A stretch of 64,000 nt of DNA from JASGIT01 sp047601665. GTDB lineage: Bacteria > Pseudomonadota > Gammaproteobacteria > Burkholderiales > Burkholderiaceae_C. The translations under genes were made by a program, and so were the position numbers. Position 1 is the first letter of the stretch. Every line of letters starts with the position of its first letter. The DNA lies in NCBI GenBank assembly GCA_047601665.1, contig JASGIT010000001.1:1550001-1614000 (forward strand), read 5' to 3'. This document shows, one piece after another, positions 17,938 to 25,201 of the stretch. The notes below the pieces were generated by a model, which was not told where the DNA came from, searched no databases, and saw nothing but the letters and a program-made list of their open reading frames with translations.

Positions 17938-18714
17938 ATGCCCGCCCCCCTGGTCTTCATCACCGGCGCCTCCAGCGGCATCGGCCAGGCGCTGGCCTTG
18001 CGCTACCACCAGGCGGGCTGGCGGCTGGCGCTGGCGGCGCGGCGCGTGGATATGATCGAATCATGGGCCAGCGCCCACGGGATAAGCGCGGACAGCTATG
18101 TAATCTATAGCGCCGACGTGTCCGACCCCCACAGCATCATGGTCGCGGGCGACGCCTGCATCGCCCGCCAGGGCCTGCCCGACGTGGTGATCGCCAACGC
18201 GGGCATCAGCATCGGCATGGACACCGCCGAGCGCGAAGACATCGCCACCCTGGCGCGTACCGTCGCCACCAACCAGGTCGGCCTGGCCGCCACCTTCCAG
18301 CCCTTCGTCGCCGGCATGGCGCGGCGCGGCAGCGGGCGGCTCGTGGGCATCGCCAGCGTGGCGGGCATACGCGGCCTGCCGGGGCATGGCGCGTATTGCA
18401 GCAGCAAGGCGGCGGTCATCAGCTACTGCGAAAGCCTGCGCGGCGAACTGCGCGCCTCGGGCGTGCGCGTGGTCACTCTGTGCCCCGGCTACGTCGCCAC
18501 GCCGCTGACCCGCCGCAACCGCTACCCCATGCCCTTCCTGATGCGCGCCGAAGACTTCGCGGCGCGGGCGTTCAAGGCGATCGAGGGCGGGGTGAGCTAC
18601 CGCGTGATTCCGTGGCAGATGGGCGTGGCCGCCAAGCTGCTGCGCCTGCTGCCGAATGCGCTGTTCGACCGGCTGCTGGTGGGCCGCCCGCGCAAGCACC
18701 GCGGCCAGGAATGA
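17938..18714 (+). CDS. Short-chain dehydrogenase/reductase
   Basis: Classical SDR of 258 residues. It has the nucleotide-binding FITGASSGIGQALA, the NAG motif in VVIANAGIS, and catalytic Ser and YxxxK in GIASVAGIRGLPGHGAYCSSKAAV. The C-terminal part has the PGYVATPLT segment. The arginines after beta-2 (AARRVDM) suggest NADP(H). The substrate is unknown. It follows lptC by 1 bp and is therefore likely in the LPS operon. Residues about 42-58 are encoded by DNA that closely resembles the intergenic palindromic repeat (see the entry at 18062). Confidence 0.9.
   Translation: MPAPLVFITGASSGIGQALALRYHQAGWRLALAARRVDMIESWASAHGISADSYVIYSADVSDPHSIMVAGDACIARQGLPDVVIANAGISIGMDTAEREDIATLARTVATNQVGLAATFQPFVAGMARRGSGRLVGIASVAGIRGLPGHGAYCSSKAAVISYCESLRGELRASGVRVVTLCPGYVATPLTRRNRYPMPFLMRAEDFAARAFKAIEGGVSYRVIPWQMGVAAKLLRLLPNALFDRLLVGRPRKHRGQE
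18062..18111 (+). repeat. Repeat-like sequence inside the SDR coding region
   Basis: The DNA reads CATGGGCCAGCGC, then GGATAAGCGCGGACAGCTAT, then TATAG at the end. It matches the layout of copy 4 (ATGGGC...CCAGCGC, GGACAAGCGCTGGCAGCTAT, CATAG) with only a few substitutions. It stays in frame and encodes a surface-helix stretch, SWASAHGISADSYVIYS. The similarity could be chance, but it extends over both arms and both flanks. Confidence 0.5.
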
Positions 18715-18739
18715 AAAAAGCTCCCGAAGGAGCTTTTTT
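18714..18739. terminator. Bidirectional terminator
   Basis: AAAAAAGCTCC-cgaa-GGAGCTTTTTT is a perfect 11-bp inverted repeat with a GC core, an A-run on the left and a T-run on the right. It terminates both the SDR gene (+) and the convergent RNA-binding protein gene (-). Confidence 0.92.
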
Positions 18740-18756
18740 GCATTGGTAGAAGCGTT

Positions 18757-19272
18757 TTAGTAGCTGTTGCCGCCGCCGTAGCCGCCGCCACCACCACCGC
18801 CGTAGCCGCCACGGCCACCGCCGCCGCCACCGTTGCGCGGGCCGGAGCCGTAGGGGCTGCGGAAGCCGCCTTCGCTGCGGCCGCCGCTGTAGCCGCCGCC
18901 TTCGCCACGGCCACCGCCGAAGCCGCCTTCACGGCCACCGCCGTAACCGCCGCCGCCACCACCAAAGCCACGGCCACCGCCGCCGCCGCCAAAGCCGCCG
19001 CCACCGCTGCGGGGCGGGCGGGGTTCCATCGGGCGGGCTTCGTTCACCACGATGCTGCGGCCGCCCAGGGGCTGGCCGTTCATGCCGTTGATGGCGGCTT
19101 GCGCTTCCGCGTCGCTGCCCATTTCCACGAAACCGAAGCCCTTGGAGCGGCCCGTGTCGCGCTCCATCATGACCTTGGCGCTGGTGACGGCGCCGAACTG
19201 GCCGAACGCCTGTTCCAGATCGTTGTCGCGCACCGAATAAGGCAGGTTGCCGACGTACAGTTTATTGCCCAT
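18757..19272 (-). CDS. Glycine-rich RNA-binding protein with one RRM
   Basis: 171 residues. A single RNA-recognition motif occupies residues 1-80: RNP2 is KLYVGNL, RNP1 is KGFGFVEM, and IVVNEARP ends the fold. The rest is a low-complexity Gly/Arg/Tyr tail made of GGG, GGYGG and GGR blocks, encoded by a long run of CCG/GCC triplets on the + strand. Bacterial proteins of this kind (Rbp family) are often cold-induced RNA chaperones, a family-level inference. The start has GAGGAGT 8 nt upstream. The leader beyond it contains three T-rich blocks. Confidence 0.93.
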   Translation of the reverse strand: MGNKLYVGNLPYSVRDNDLEQAFGQFGAVTSAKVMMERDTGRSKGFGFVEMGSDAEAQAAINGMNGQPLGGRSIVVNEARPMEPRPPRSGGGGFGGGGGGRGFGGGGGGYGGGREGGFGGGRGEGGGYSGGRSEGGFRSPYGSGPRNGGGGGGRGGYGGGGGGGYGGGNSY

Positions 19273-19456
19273 TTCCAGGGACTCCTCAAAAAACCAAAAA
19301 AGTCAAAAAAGCGATGGAGCCCGACGCAATCAGCAAACCCGAGGACTTCAGAGACGCAAAACTGACCAGACACCGCCTTGGACATTATGGGCCATGTAAC
19401 AGGGTGCGGGGTGGTTGTCTGTCGCATTCTGGTGAGTGTTTTCACCAATTTGTGGT

Positions 19457-19462
19457 TAGAAT
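19457..19462 (+). promoter_or_regulatory. Likely -10 element for the riboswitch-controlled exporter gene
   Basis: TAGAAT lies 9 nt upstream of the first base of the conserved riboswitch, so transcription would begin right at the aptamer. I see no convincing -35 element at normal spacing. Confidence 0.5.
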
Positions 19463-19471
19463 CCCGCGCTG

Positions 19472-19584
19472 TCTTTGGGGAGTAGCCCGCGCGACGTGCA
19501 AGGCGTCGCGGGCATGTGTCAACAGACTTGGGTCTTTTTTGGCCTATGGCACATGCGGCCGTCACGGCTGGGCGAGACCATTGA
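19472..19584 (+). promoter_or_regulatory. yybP-ykoY (Mn2+) riboswitch aptamer
   Basis: The sequence begins TCTTTGGGGAGTAGCC, the invariant 5' strand of the yybP-ykoY motif. A hairpin follows (CGCGACG...CGTCGCG). Then come CATGTGTCAACA...GGCACATG, a short CCGTCACGG hairpin, and CTGGGCGAGACCATTGAC, the invariant 3' strand. This layout is the same as in the E. coli mntP leader. The class senses Mn2+. Downstream, ATTGAC (19580-19585) can pair with GTCAAT (19622-19627) around GTGCGCCGA/TCGGTGCGC, giving an alternative hairpin as expression platform before the start at 19671. Confidence 0.9.
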
Positions 19585-19670
19585 CTGTGCGCCGATCCCT
19601 CCAGGCCGGAGTCGGTGCGCGGTCAATGCGTTCTCATGCCATCCGGCCGGATCGGAAAAAAACTCCCCAC

Positions 19671-20243
19671 ATGGAAGCCTTTCTCGTCTCCACCTCCATC
19701 GTCGCCCTGGCCGAGATGGGGGACAAAACCCAACTGCTCTCCCTCGTCCTCGCGGCGCGCTTTCGCAAGCCCTGGCCCATCGTGCTGGGCATTTTCGTCT
19801 CCACCCTGGTCAACCATGCGCTCGCGGGCGCGGTGGGCGCGTGGGTGACCACGGTGCTCGGGCCCGACGTGCTGCGCTGGATTTTGGGCTTGTCGTTCAT
19901 CGCCATGGCGGGCTGGATGCTGATTCCCGACAAGCTGGACGACGACGAGGCCGCCGGCCCGGGCCGCCTGGGCGTGTTCGGCACCACGGTCGTGCTGTTC
20001 TTCCTGGCCGAAATGGGCGACAAGACGCAGATCGCCACCGTGATGCTGGCGGCCAAGTATTCGGCCTTTTACTGGGTGGTGGCGGGCACCACGCTGGGCA
20101 TGATGCTGGCGAACGCCCCTGTGGTGTGGCTGGGCGACAAGTTGACCAAACGCCTGCCCATTACATGGATCCACCGCGTCTGCGCCGTCGTTTTTGCCGT
20201 GCTCGGCATAGTTGCGCTGTTCAGCGATGCCAAATTGGTATAG
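19671..20243 (+). CDS. Manganese exporter of the UPF0016 (TMEM165/GDT1) family
   Basis: Inner-membrane cation exporter, 190 residues. Two copies of the family signature are present: ALAEMGDKTQLLSLVLAARF at the N-terminus and FLAEMGDKTQIATVMLAAKY in the second half. The two inverted repeat halves are separated by an acidic loop (DKLDDDEAAG). Members act as Mn2+ (or Ca2+) exchangers. The Mn2+ riboswitch directly upstream supports export of manganese here. The ATG at 19671 is chosen because the signature begins 12 residues later. Upstream in-frame codons run through the riboswitch. Ribosome-binding sequence is weak, fitting translational control by the leader. Confidence 0.93.
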   Translation: MEAFLVSTSIVALAEMGDKTQLLSLVLAARFRKPWPIVLGIFVSTLVNHALAGAVGAWVTTVLGPDVLRWILGLSFIAMAGWMLIPDKLDDDEAAGPGRLGVFGTTVVLFFLAEMGDKTQIATVMLAAKYSAFYWVVAGTTLGMMLANAPVVWLGDKLTKRLPITWIHRVCAVVFAVLGIVALFSDAKLV

Positions 20244-20326
20244 CTGATAGTGAAGCCCCTGGGTTGGCCGGGGGTGCCGCCATGCACACAATGGAGCCAC
20301 AACAACCCGTGTGGAGACTGCGCAGC

Positions 20327-21007
20327 ATGATCAAGGGCATTTCTTCGATGGCCACGCGCCAGGTGCTGGCCGAACTGGCGGGTGCCTGGCAGGCACAGGG
20401 CGGCGAGCCGGTCGTGATCGAGTCGGTGGGCGGCGTGGATGCCGCCCGGCGCGTGCAGGAGGGCGAGGCGTTCGACGTGGTCTTCCTGGCCGCCGATGCC
20501 ATCGCCAAGCTGGAGGCCGCGGGCCGCGTGGCGGCGGGCAGCAAGACGGACTTGATGCTTTCCAGCACCGCCGTGGCCGTGCGCGCGGGGGCCGCGCAGC
20601 CTGATATTTCTTCCGAAGACGCCGTGCGCGCCGCCGTGCTGGCCGCGCCCAGCATCGGCTACTCCACCGGCCCGAGCGGCGTGGCGCTGCAAAAGCTGTT
20701 CGAGCGCTGGGGCATTGCCGATCAGATCCAGCCCCGGCTGGCCCAGGCCCGGCCCGGCGTGCCCGTGGGCTCCATGGTCGCCAGCGGCGAGGTGGCGCTG
20801 GGCTTCCAGCAGCTGAGCGAACTGATCCATGTGCAGGGCATCGCCATCGTCGGCGCGCTGCCTGCGGCCATCGCCATCGACACCATCTTTTCCGCCGGCG
20901 TGGTGGCCGGCTCGCCTCAGGCCGGTGCGGCACGGCGTTTGCTGGCCTTCATGGCCGCGCCCGCGGCGGCCGAGGCCAAGCGCCGCCAGGGCATGGAACC
21001 CCTTTGA
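20327..21007 (+). CDS. ModA-like substrate-binding fold protein without signal peptide
   Basis: 226 residues from the ATG at 20327, which has GGAG 10 nt upstream. In-frame ATGs at 20282 and 20291 would lengthen it slightly. It resembles the periplasmic molybdate-binding (ModA / PBP-like) fold: VIESVGGVDAARRVQEGEAFDVVFLAADAIAKLEAAGRV, then PSIGYSTGPSGVALQKLFERWG and ALGFQQLSELI. None of the possible starts gives a signal peptide, so the protein should be cytoplasmic or not secreted by Sec. It is the first gene of the protocatechuate operon. The usual PmdU/LigU tautomerase gene is not present. Its real role is unknown. Confidence 0.8.
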   Translation: MIKGISSMATRQVLAELAGAWQAQGGEPVVIESVGGVDAARRVQEGEAFDVVFLAADAIAKLEAAGRVAAGSKTDLMLSSTAVAVRAGAAQPDISSEDAVRAAVLAAPSIGYSTGPSGVALQKLFERWGIADQIQPRLAQARPGVPVGSMVASGEVALGFQQLSELIHVQGIAIVGALPAAIAIDTIFSAGVVAGSPQAGAARRLLAFMAAPAAAEAKRRQGMEPL

Positions 21008-21039
21008 ATTGTCTGAATTTTCAACCAGGAGACAACCGC

Positions 21040-22074
21040 ATGAGCTTGATCATCGACGTACACGGCCACTACACCACCGCGCCCGCCGCGCTGGGTGCGT
21101 GGCGCGATTTGCAGATCGCGGGCCTGAAGGACCCCAGCAAGACCCCCCGGCCCGGCGACCTGAAGATCAGCGACGACGAAATCCGCGAGACCATCGAGAC
21201 CAACCAGCTGAAGCTGATGAAAGAGCGCGGCTCGGACATGACCATCTTCAGCCCGCGCGCCTCGTTCATGGCGCACCACATCGGCGACTTCCAGACGTCG
21301 AGCACCTGGGCGGCGATCTGCAACGAGCTCTGCTACCGCGTGAGCCAGCTGTTCCCCGACCACTTCATCCCCGCCGCCATGCTGCCGCAGTCGCCCGGCG
21401 TGGCGCCCGAGACCTGCATTCCCGAACTGGTCAAGTGCGTGGAACAGTACGGCAACGTCGGCATCAACCTGAACCCCGACCCGAGCGGCGGCCACTGGAC
21501 CAGCCCCCCGCTGTCCGACAAGAGCTGGTACCCCATCTACGAAAAGATGGTGGAGTACGACATTCCCGCCATGGTCCACGTAAGCACGAGCTGCAACGCC
21601 TGCTTCCACACCACCGGCTCGCATTACCTGAACGCCGACACCACGGCCTTCATGCAGTGCCTGACGAGCGACCTGTTCAAGGACTTCCCGACGCTCAAGT
21701 TCCTGATCCCGCACGGCGGCGGCGCGGTGCCGTACCACTGGGGCCGCTTCCGTGGGCTGGCGCAGGAGCTGAAGAAGCCGCTGCTCGAAGAGCACCTGCT
21801 GAACAACATCTACTTCGACACCTGCGTGTACCACCAGCCGGGCATCAACCTGCTGACCGAGGTGATTCCGACCAAGAACATCCTGTTCGCCAGCGAAATG
21901 ATCGGCGCCGTGCGCGGCATCGACCCCCAGACTGGCCACTACTACGACGACACCAAGCGCTACATCGAGGCCACGCGGAACCTGACCGCCGAAGAGCGCC
22001 ACATGGTCTACGAAGGCAACGCGCGCCGCGTGTTCACGCGGCTGGACAAGGCGCTCAAGGCCAAGGGCAAGTAA
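21040..22074 (+). CDS. ligJ: 4-Oxalomesaconate hydratase (amidohydrolase family)
   Basis: Hydrates 4-oxalomesaconate to 4-carboxy-4-hydroxy-2-oxoadipate in the protocatechuate 4,5-cleavage path (LigJ; PmdE in Comamonas). It has 344 residues. Metal-binding features of the amidohydrolase fold are visible: IIDVHGHYTT at the N-terminus, AMVHVST in the middle, and FLIPHGGGAVPYHWGRFRGL. The start ATG at 21040 has CAGGAGA 8 nt upstream; an in-frame codon 12 residues earlier is less likely. It is separated from the next gene by a palindromic repeat, but the shared orientation and pathway suggest one regulon. Confidence 0.93.
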   Translation: MSLIIDVHGHYTTAPAALGAWRDLQIAGLKDPSKTPRPGDLKISDDEIRETIETNQLKLMKERGSDMTIFSPRASFMAHHIGDFQTSSTWAAICNELCYRVSQLFPDHFIPAAMLPQSPGVAPETCIPELVKCVEQYGNVGINLNPDPSGGHWTSPPLSDKSWYPIYEKMVEYDIPAMVHVSTSCNACFHTTGSHYLNADTTAFMQCLTSDLFKDFPTLKFLIPHGGGAVPYHWGRFRGLAQELKKPLLEEHLLNNIYFDTCVYHQPGINLLTEVIPTKNILFASEMIGAVRGIDPQTGHYYDDTKRYIEATRNLTAEERHMVYEGNARRVFTRLDKALKAKGK

Positions 22075-22079
22075 TTCAA

Positions 22080-22136
22080 GCCAAATGGGCCTCCAGCGCT
22101 TGATGGACAAGCGCTGGCAGCTATCTTTTTCATAGT
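22080..22136 (+). repeat. Palindromic repeat, copy 4
   Basis: This is the best full copy: CCAAATGGGCCT, then CCAGCGCTTG-atgga-CAAGCGCTGG, then CAGCTATCTTTTTCATAG. It lies inside the catabolic operon, between ligJ and ligK, where a hairpin could alter message stability or relative expression. Confidence 0.95.
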
Positions 22137-22150
22137 TTCAAGGAGACAGC

Positions 22151-22834
22151 ATGTACGAACTCGGAGTCGTTTACCGCAACATCCAGCGCGCCGACCGCGC
22201 CGCCACCGACGGCCTGGCCGCGCTGGGCTCGGCCACCGTGCACGAGGCCCAGGGCCGCGTGGGCCTGCTCAAGCCCTACATGCGGCCCATCTACCCGGGC
22301 AAGCAGGTGTCGGGCACCGCCGTCACCGTGCTGCTGCAGCCGGGCGACAACTGGATGATGCACGTGGCCGCTGAACAGATTCAGCCCGGCGACGTGGTGG
22401 TGGCCGCCGTCACCAGCGAATGTACCGACGGGTATTTCGGCGACCTGCTCGCCACCAGCTTCCAGGCCCGGGGCGCGCGCGCCCTCATCATCGACGCCGG
22501 GGTGCGCGACGTGAAAACGCTGCAGGAGATGGACTTCCCCGTGTGGAGCCGCGCCATCAGCAGCAAGGGCACCATCAAGGCCACGCTGGGCTCGGTGAAC
22601 ATCCCGGTGGTGTGCGCGGGCATGTCGGTCACGCCCGGCGACGTGATCGTGGCCGATGACGACGGCGTGGTCTGCGTGCCCGCCGCCCGCGCCGCCGAGG
22701 TGCTGGCCGCCGCGCAAAAGCGCGAGAGCTTCGAGGGCGAAAAGCGCGCCAAGCTGGCCAGCGGCATCCTGGGGCTGGACATGTACAAGATGCGCGAGCC
22801 GCTCGAAAAGGCCGGCCTGCGCTACATCGGCTGA
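22151..22834 (+). CDS. ligK: 4-Carboxy-4-hydroxy-2-oxoadipate aldolase
   Basis: Class II aldolase of the RraA-like fold (LigK/ProA; PmdF in Comamonas). It splits 4-carboxy-4-hydroxy-2-oxoadipate into pyruvate and oxaloacetate, the last step of the pathway. It has 227 residues, the usual length. Visible features are TVHEAQGRVGLL, the PGDNWMMHVA segment, GYFGDLLATSFQARGARALI and the metal/substrate loop IDAGVRD. AAGGAGAC lies 8 nt upstream of the ATG. It lies after ligJ and before a Bug-type receptor gene. Confidence 0.95.
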   Translation: MYELGVVYRNIQRADRAATDGLAALGSATVHEAQGRVGLLKPYMRPIYPGKQVSGTAVTVLLQPGDNWMMHVAAEQIQPGDVVVAAVTSECTDGYFGDLLATSFQARGARALIIDAGVRDVKTLQEMDFPVWSRAISSKGTIKATLGSVNIPVVCAGMSVTPGDVIVADDDGVVCVPAARAAEVLAAAQKRESFEGEKRAKLASGILGLDMYKMREPLEKAGLRYIG

Positions 22835-22843
22835 GGCGCCGCC

Positions 22844-23821
22844 GTGGACCGCAGAACGGCATTGACGGCGCTGGCCGGCGCAGCCCTGGCGGGCCGCGCC
22901 GGAGCGCAAAACGTGGCATCCGGCACGTACCCGGCCAAACCCATCCACCTCGTGGTCGGCTACTCGGCGGGCGGGGCGGTGGACATCATCGCGCGCCAGC
23001 TGGGCCAGAGCCTGTCGCCCAGCCTGGGTCAGCCCGTCATCGTGGACAACAAGCCCGGCGCGGGCACCAACATCGCCGTCAAGTCGGTGATCGACGCCGC
23101 GCCGGACGGCTACACGCTGATGCTCGCCGCCAACGCCCTCGCGGCCAACATGGCGCTGTACCAGCCCGCGCCTTTCGACGCCGAGCGCGACCTGGCACCG
23201 ATTGCGCTGGTGGGCCGCGTGCCCGTGGTGATCGCGGCCAACCCCGCTGCCCCCTTCGCCAGCGTGGCGCAACTGGTCGCCGCCGCCAAGGCCAGGCCCA
23301 ACGCCCTCAGCTACGGCACGCCCGGCAACGGTTCCACGCCGCACATGGCGGTGGAACTGTTCGCCAAGGCCGCGGGCATCGACCTGCAGCACGTGCCCTA
23401 CAAAGGCGGCGCGCAGGCGGTGACGGACGCCATCGGCGGCCAGATACCGCTGGTGGCGATGAATGCGCTCGAAGTGCTGCCCCATGCCAAAAGCGGCAAG
23501 CTCAAGGTGCTGGCGGTGCTGAGCGCGCAGCGCGCCAGCATCTTCCCCGACGTGCCGACCATTGCCGAATCGGGCTACCCCGGCTTCGAGGCCTCGGTGT
23601 GGTACGGCGTGGTGGCCCCGGCCAAAACGCCCGCCGCCATCGTGGACCGGCTGCACGCCGAAGTGCAGAAAGCCCTGGGCACGCCCGAGATGCGCCAGCG
23701 CATGGCGGCGGTGGGCGGCGAGGTTTCGCCCGGCCCGCGCGAGCAGTTCGCCGCGCTCCTCCATTCCGAGCGTCTGCGCTACGAAAAACTGGTGAAAGAA
23801 ACGGGCATCAAACCCGATTAA
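22844..23821 (+). CDS. Tripartite tricarboxylate transporter (Bug family) receptor
   Basis: Periplasmic solute receptor of the TctC/Bug family, 325 residues. It starts with GTG, and the twin-arginine-like signal reads MDRRTALTALAGAALAGRAG, cleaved near AQN. The family pattern is clear: YPAKPIHLVVGYSAGGAVDIIARQ, VIVDNKPGAGTNIA, HVPYKGGAQAVTDAIGGQ, and a C-terminal RYEKLVKETGIKPD. Its place between ligK and ligI suggests that it binds protocatechuate or a pathway di-/tricarboxylate. The membrane partners TctA and TctB are not in the window, so it must share a permease encoded elsewhere. Confidence 0.93.
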   Translation: MDRRTALTALAGAALAGRAGAQNVASGTYPAKPIHLVVGYSAGGAVDIIARQLGQSLSPSLGQPVIVDNKPGAGTNIAVKSVIDAAPDGYTLMLAANALAANMALYQPAPFDAERDLAPIALVGRVPVVIAANPAAPFASVAQLVAAAKARPNALSYGTPGNGSTPHMAVELFAKAAGIDLQHVPYKGGAQAVTDAIGGQIPLVAMNALEVLPHAKSGKLKVLAVLSAQRASIFPDVPTIAESGYPGFEASVWYGVVAPAKTPAAIVDRLHAEVQKALGTPEMRQRMAAVGGEVSPGPREQFAALLHSERLRYEKLVKETGIKPD

Positions 23822-23831
23822 GGAGACCCCT

Positions 23832-24749
23832 GTGAGCACTTTTGAAAAAACCCCCGGCTGGCTCGACTGGTACAGCGGCCCGAGCAAACCCCGCTTCCAG
23901 TTGCCCGCGGGCGCGGTGGACGCGCACTGCCACGTCTTCGGCCCCGGCGACCAGTTCCCCTACGCGCCCGAGCGCAAGTACACGCCGTGCGACGCGAGCA
24001 AGGCGCAGCTGTTCGCGCTGCGCGACCACCTGGGCTTCGCGCGCAACGTGGTCGTGCAGGCCACCTGCCACGGCGCGGACAACCGCGCCATGGTCGATGC
24101 CTGCCAGGCCGCGGGGGGCAAGGCGCGCGGCATCGCCACCGTCAAGCGCAGCGTGACCGATGAGGAGCTGCAGGCCCTGCACGCCGCGGGCGTGCGCGGC
24201 GTGCGCTTCAACTTCGTCAAGCGGCTGGTGGACTTCACGCCCAAGGACGAGCTGATGGAAATCGCGGGCCGCATCAGCAAGCTGGGCTGGCACGTGGTCA
24301 TCTACTTCGAGGCCGTGGACCTGCCCGAGCTGTGGGACTTCTTCACCAGCCTGCCCACCGTGGTCGTGGTGGACCACATGGGCCGCCCCGACGTGAGCAA
24401 GCCCGTGGACGGCCCCGAGTTCGCGCTGTTCCTCAAGTTCATGCGCGAGCACGGCAACGTGTGGTGCAAGGTCACCTGCCCCGAGCGCCTGTCCGTCACC
24501 GGCCCCAAGGCGCTGAACGGCGAGCAGAACGCCTACACCGACGTGGTGCCGTTCGCGCGCCGCGTGGTCGAGGAGTTCCCCGACCGCGTGATCTGGGGCA
24601 CCGACTGGCCCCACCCCAACCTGAAGGACCACATGCCCGACGACGGCCTGCTGGTCGATTTCATCCCCCACATCGCCCCCACGGCGGAGCAGCAGAAAAA
24701 GCTGCTGGTGGACAACCCCATGCGGCTGTACTGGCCCGAAGAGGTGTAA
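23832..24749 (+). CDS. ligI: 2-Pyrone-4,6-dicarboxylate hydrolase
   Basis: Hydrolyses 2-pyrone-4,6-dicarboxylate to 4-oxalomesaconate (LigI; PmdD in Comamonas). It has 305 residues and belongs to the amidohydrolase superfamily. Diagnostic parts are the N-terminal AVDAHCHVFGPGDQFPY, VVVQATCHGADNRA, GVRGVRFNFVKRL, VVVVDHMGRPD and the C-terminal metal-binding IWGTDWPHPN. The start is GTG at 23832 with AAGGAGAC upstream. It lies 10 bp after the Bug gene and 3 bp before ligA. Confidence 0.95.
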   Translation: MSTFEKTPGWLDWYSGPSKPRFQLPAGAVDAHCHVFGPGDQFPYAPERKYTPCDASKAQLFALRDHLGFARNVVVQATCHGADNRAMVDACQAAGGKARGIATVKRSVTDEELQALHAAGVRGVRFNFVKRLVDFTPKDELMEIAGRISKLGWHVVIYFEAVDLPELWDFFTSLPTVVVVDHMGRPDVSKPVDGPEFALFLKFMREHGNVWCKVTCPERLSVTGPKALNGEQNAYTDVVPFARRVVEEFPDRVIWGTDWPHPNLKDHMPDDGLLVDFIPHIAPTAEQQKKLLVDNPMRLYWPEEV

Positions 24750-24752
24750 GCC

Positions 24753-25199
24753 ATGGCCCTCGAAAAACCCTACCTCGACGTGCCCGGCACCATCATTTTC
24801 GATGCCGAGCAGTCGCGCAAAGGCTACTGGCTCAACCAGTTCTGCATGAGCCTGATGAAGGCCGCGAACCGCGAGCGCTTCAAGGCCGACGAGCGCGCCT
24901 ACCTCGACGAATGGCCCATGACCGAGGAGCAGAAGCAGGCCGTGCTCGCGCGCGACCTGAACTGGTGTATGCGCACGGGCGGCAACATCTACTTCCTGGC
25001 CAAGATCGGCGCCACGGATGGCCGGAGCTTCCAGCAAATGGCGGGCAGCATGACCGGCATGACCGAGGACGAGTACCGCGCCATGATGGTGGCCGGCGGG
25101 CGCAGCGCAGAAGGCAACCGCTACCTGGGCGAGAACGGCGACGCGCAGCCGCACAACCAGCCGCAGGGCGCGGCGGGGCAACAGAAAAAGGGAGGCTGA
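24753..25199 (+). CDS. ligA: Protocatechuate 4,5-dioxygenase, alpha subunit
   Basis: Small subunit of the extradiol ring-cleaving enzyme (LigA; PmdA). It has 148 residues, all helical. The family segments are YLDVPGTIIFDAEQSRKGY, LNQFCMSLMKAANRERFKAD, YLDEWPMTEEQKQAVLARDL and RTGGNIYFLAKIGATDGRSF. It caps the active site of LigB but carries no metal. The Gln/Gly/Lys-rich tail after residue 130 is not conserved. LigB begins 2 bp after its stop. Confidence 0.96.
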   Translation: MALEKPYLDVPGTIIFDAEQSRKGYWLNQFCMSLMKAANRERFKADERAYLDEWPMTEEQKQAVLARDLNWCMRTGGNIYFLAKIGATDGRSFQQMAGSMTGMTEDEYRAMMVAGGRSAEGNRYLGENGDAQPHNQPQGAAGQQKKGG

Positions 25200-25201
25200 C
25201 C

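Noticed and set aside
18757..19010. Triplet-repeat-like CCG/GCC run as a microsatellite
   Set aside because: It is the coding sequence of the Gly-rich tail of the RNA-binding protein. The blocks vary and stay in frame.
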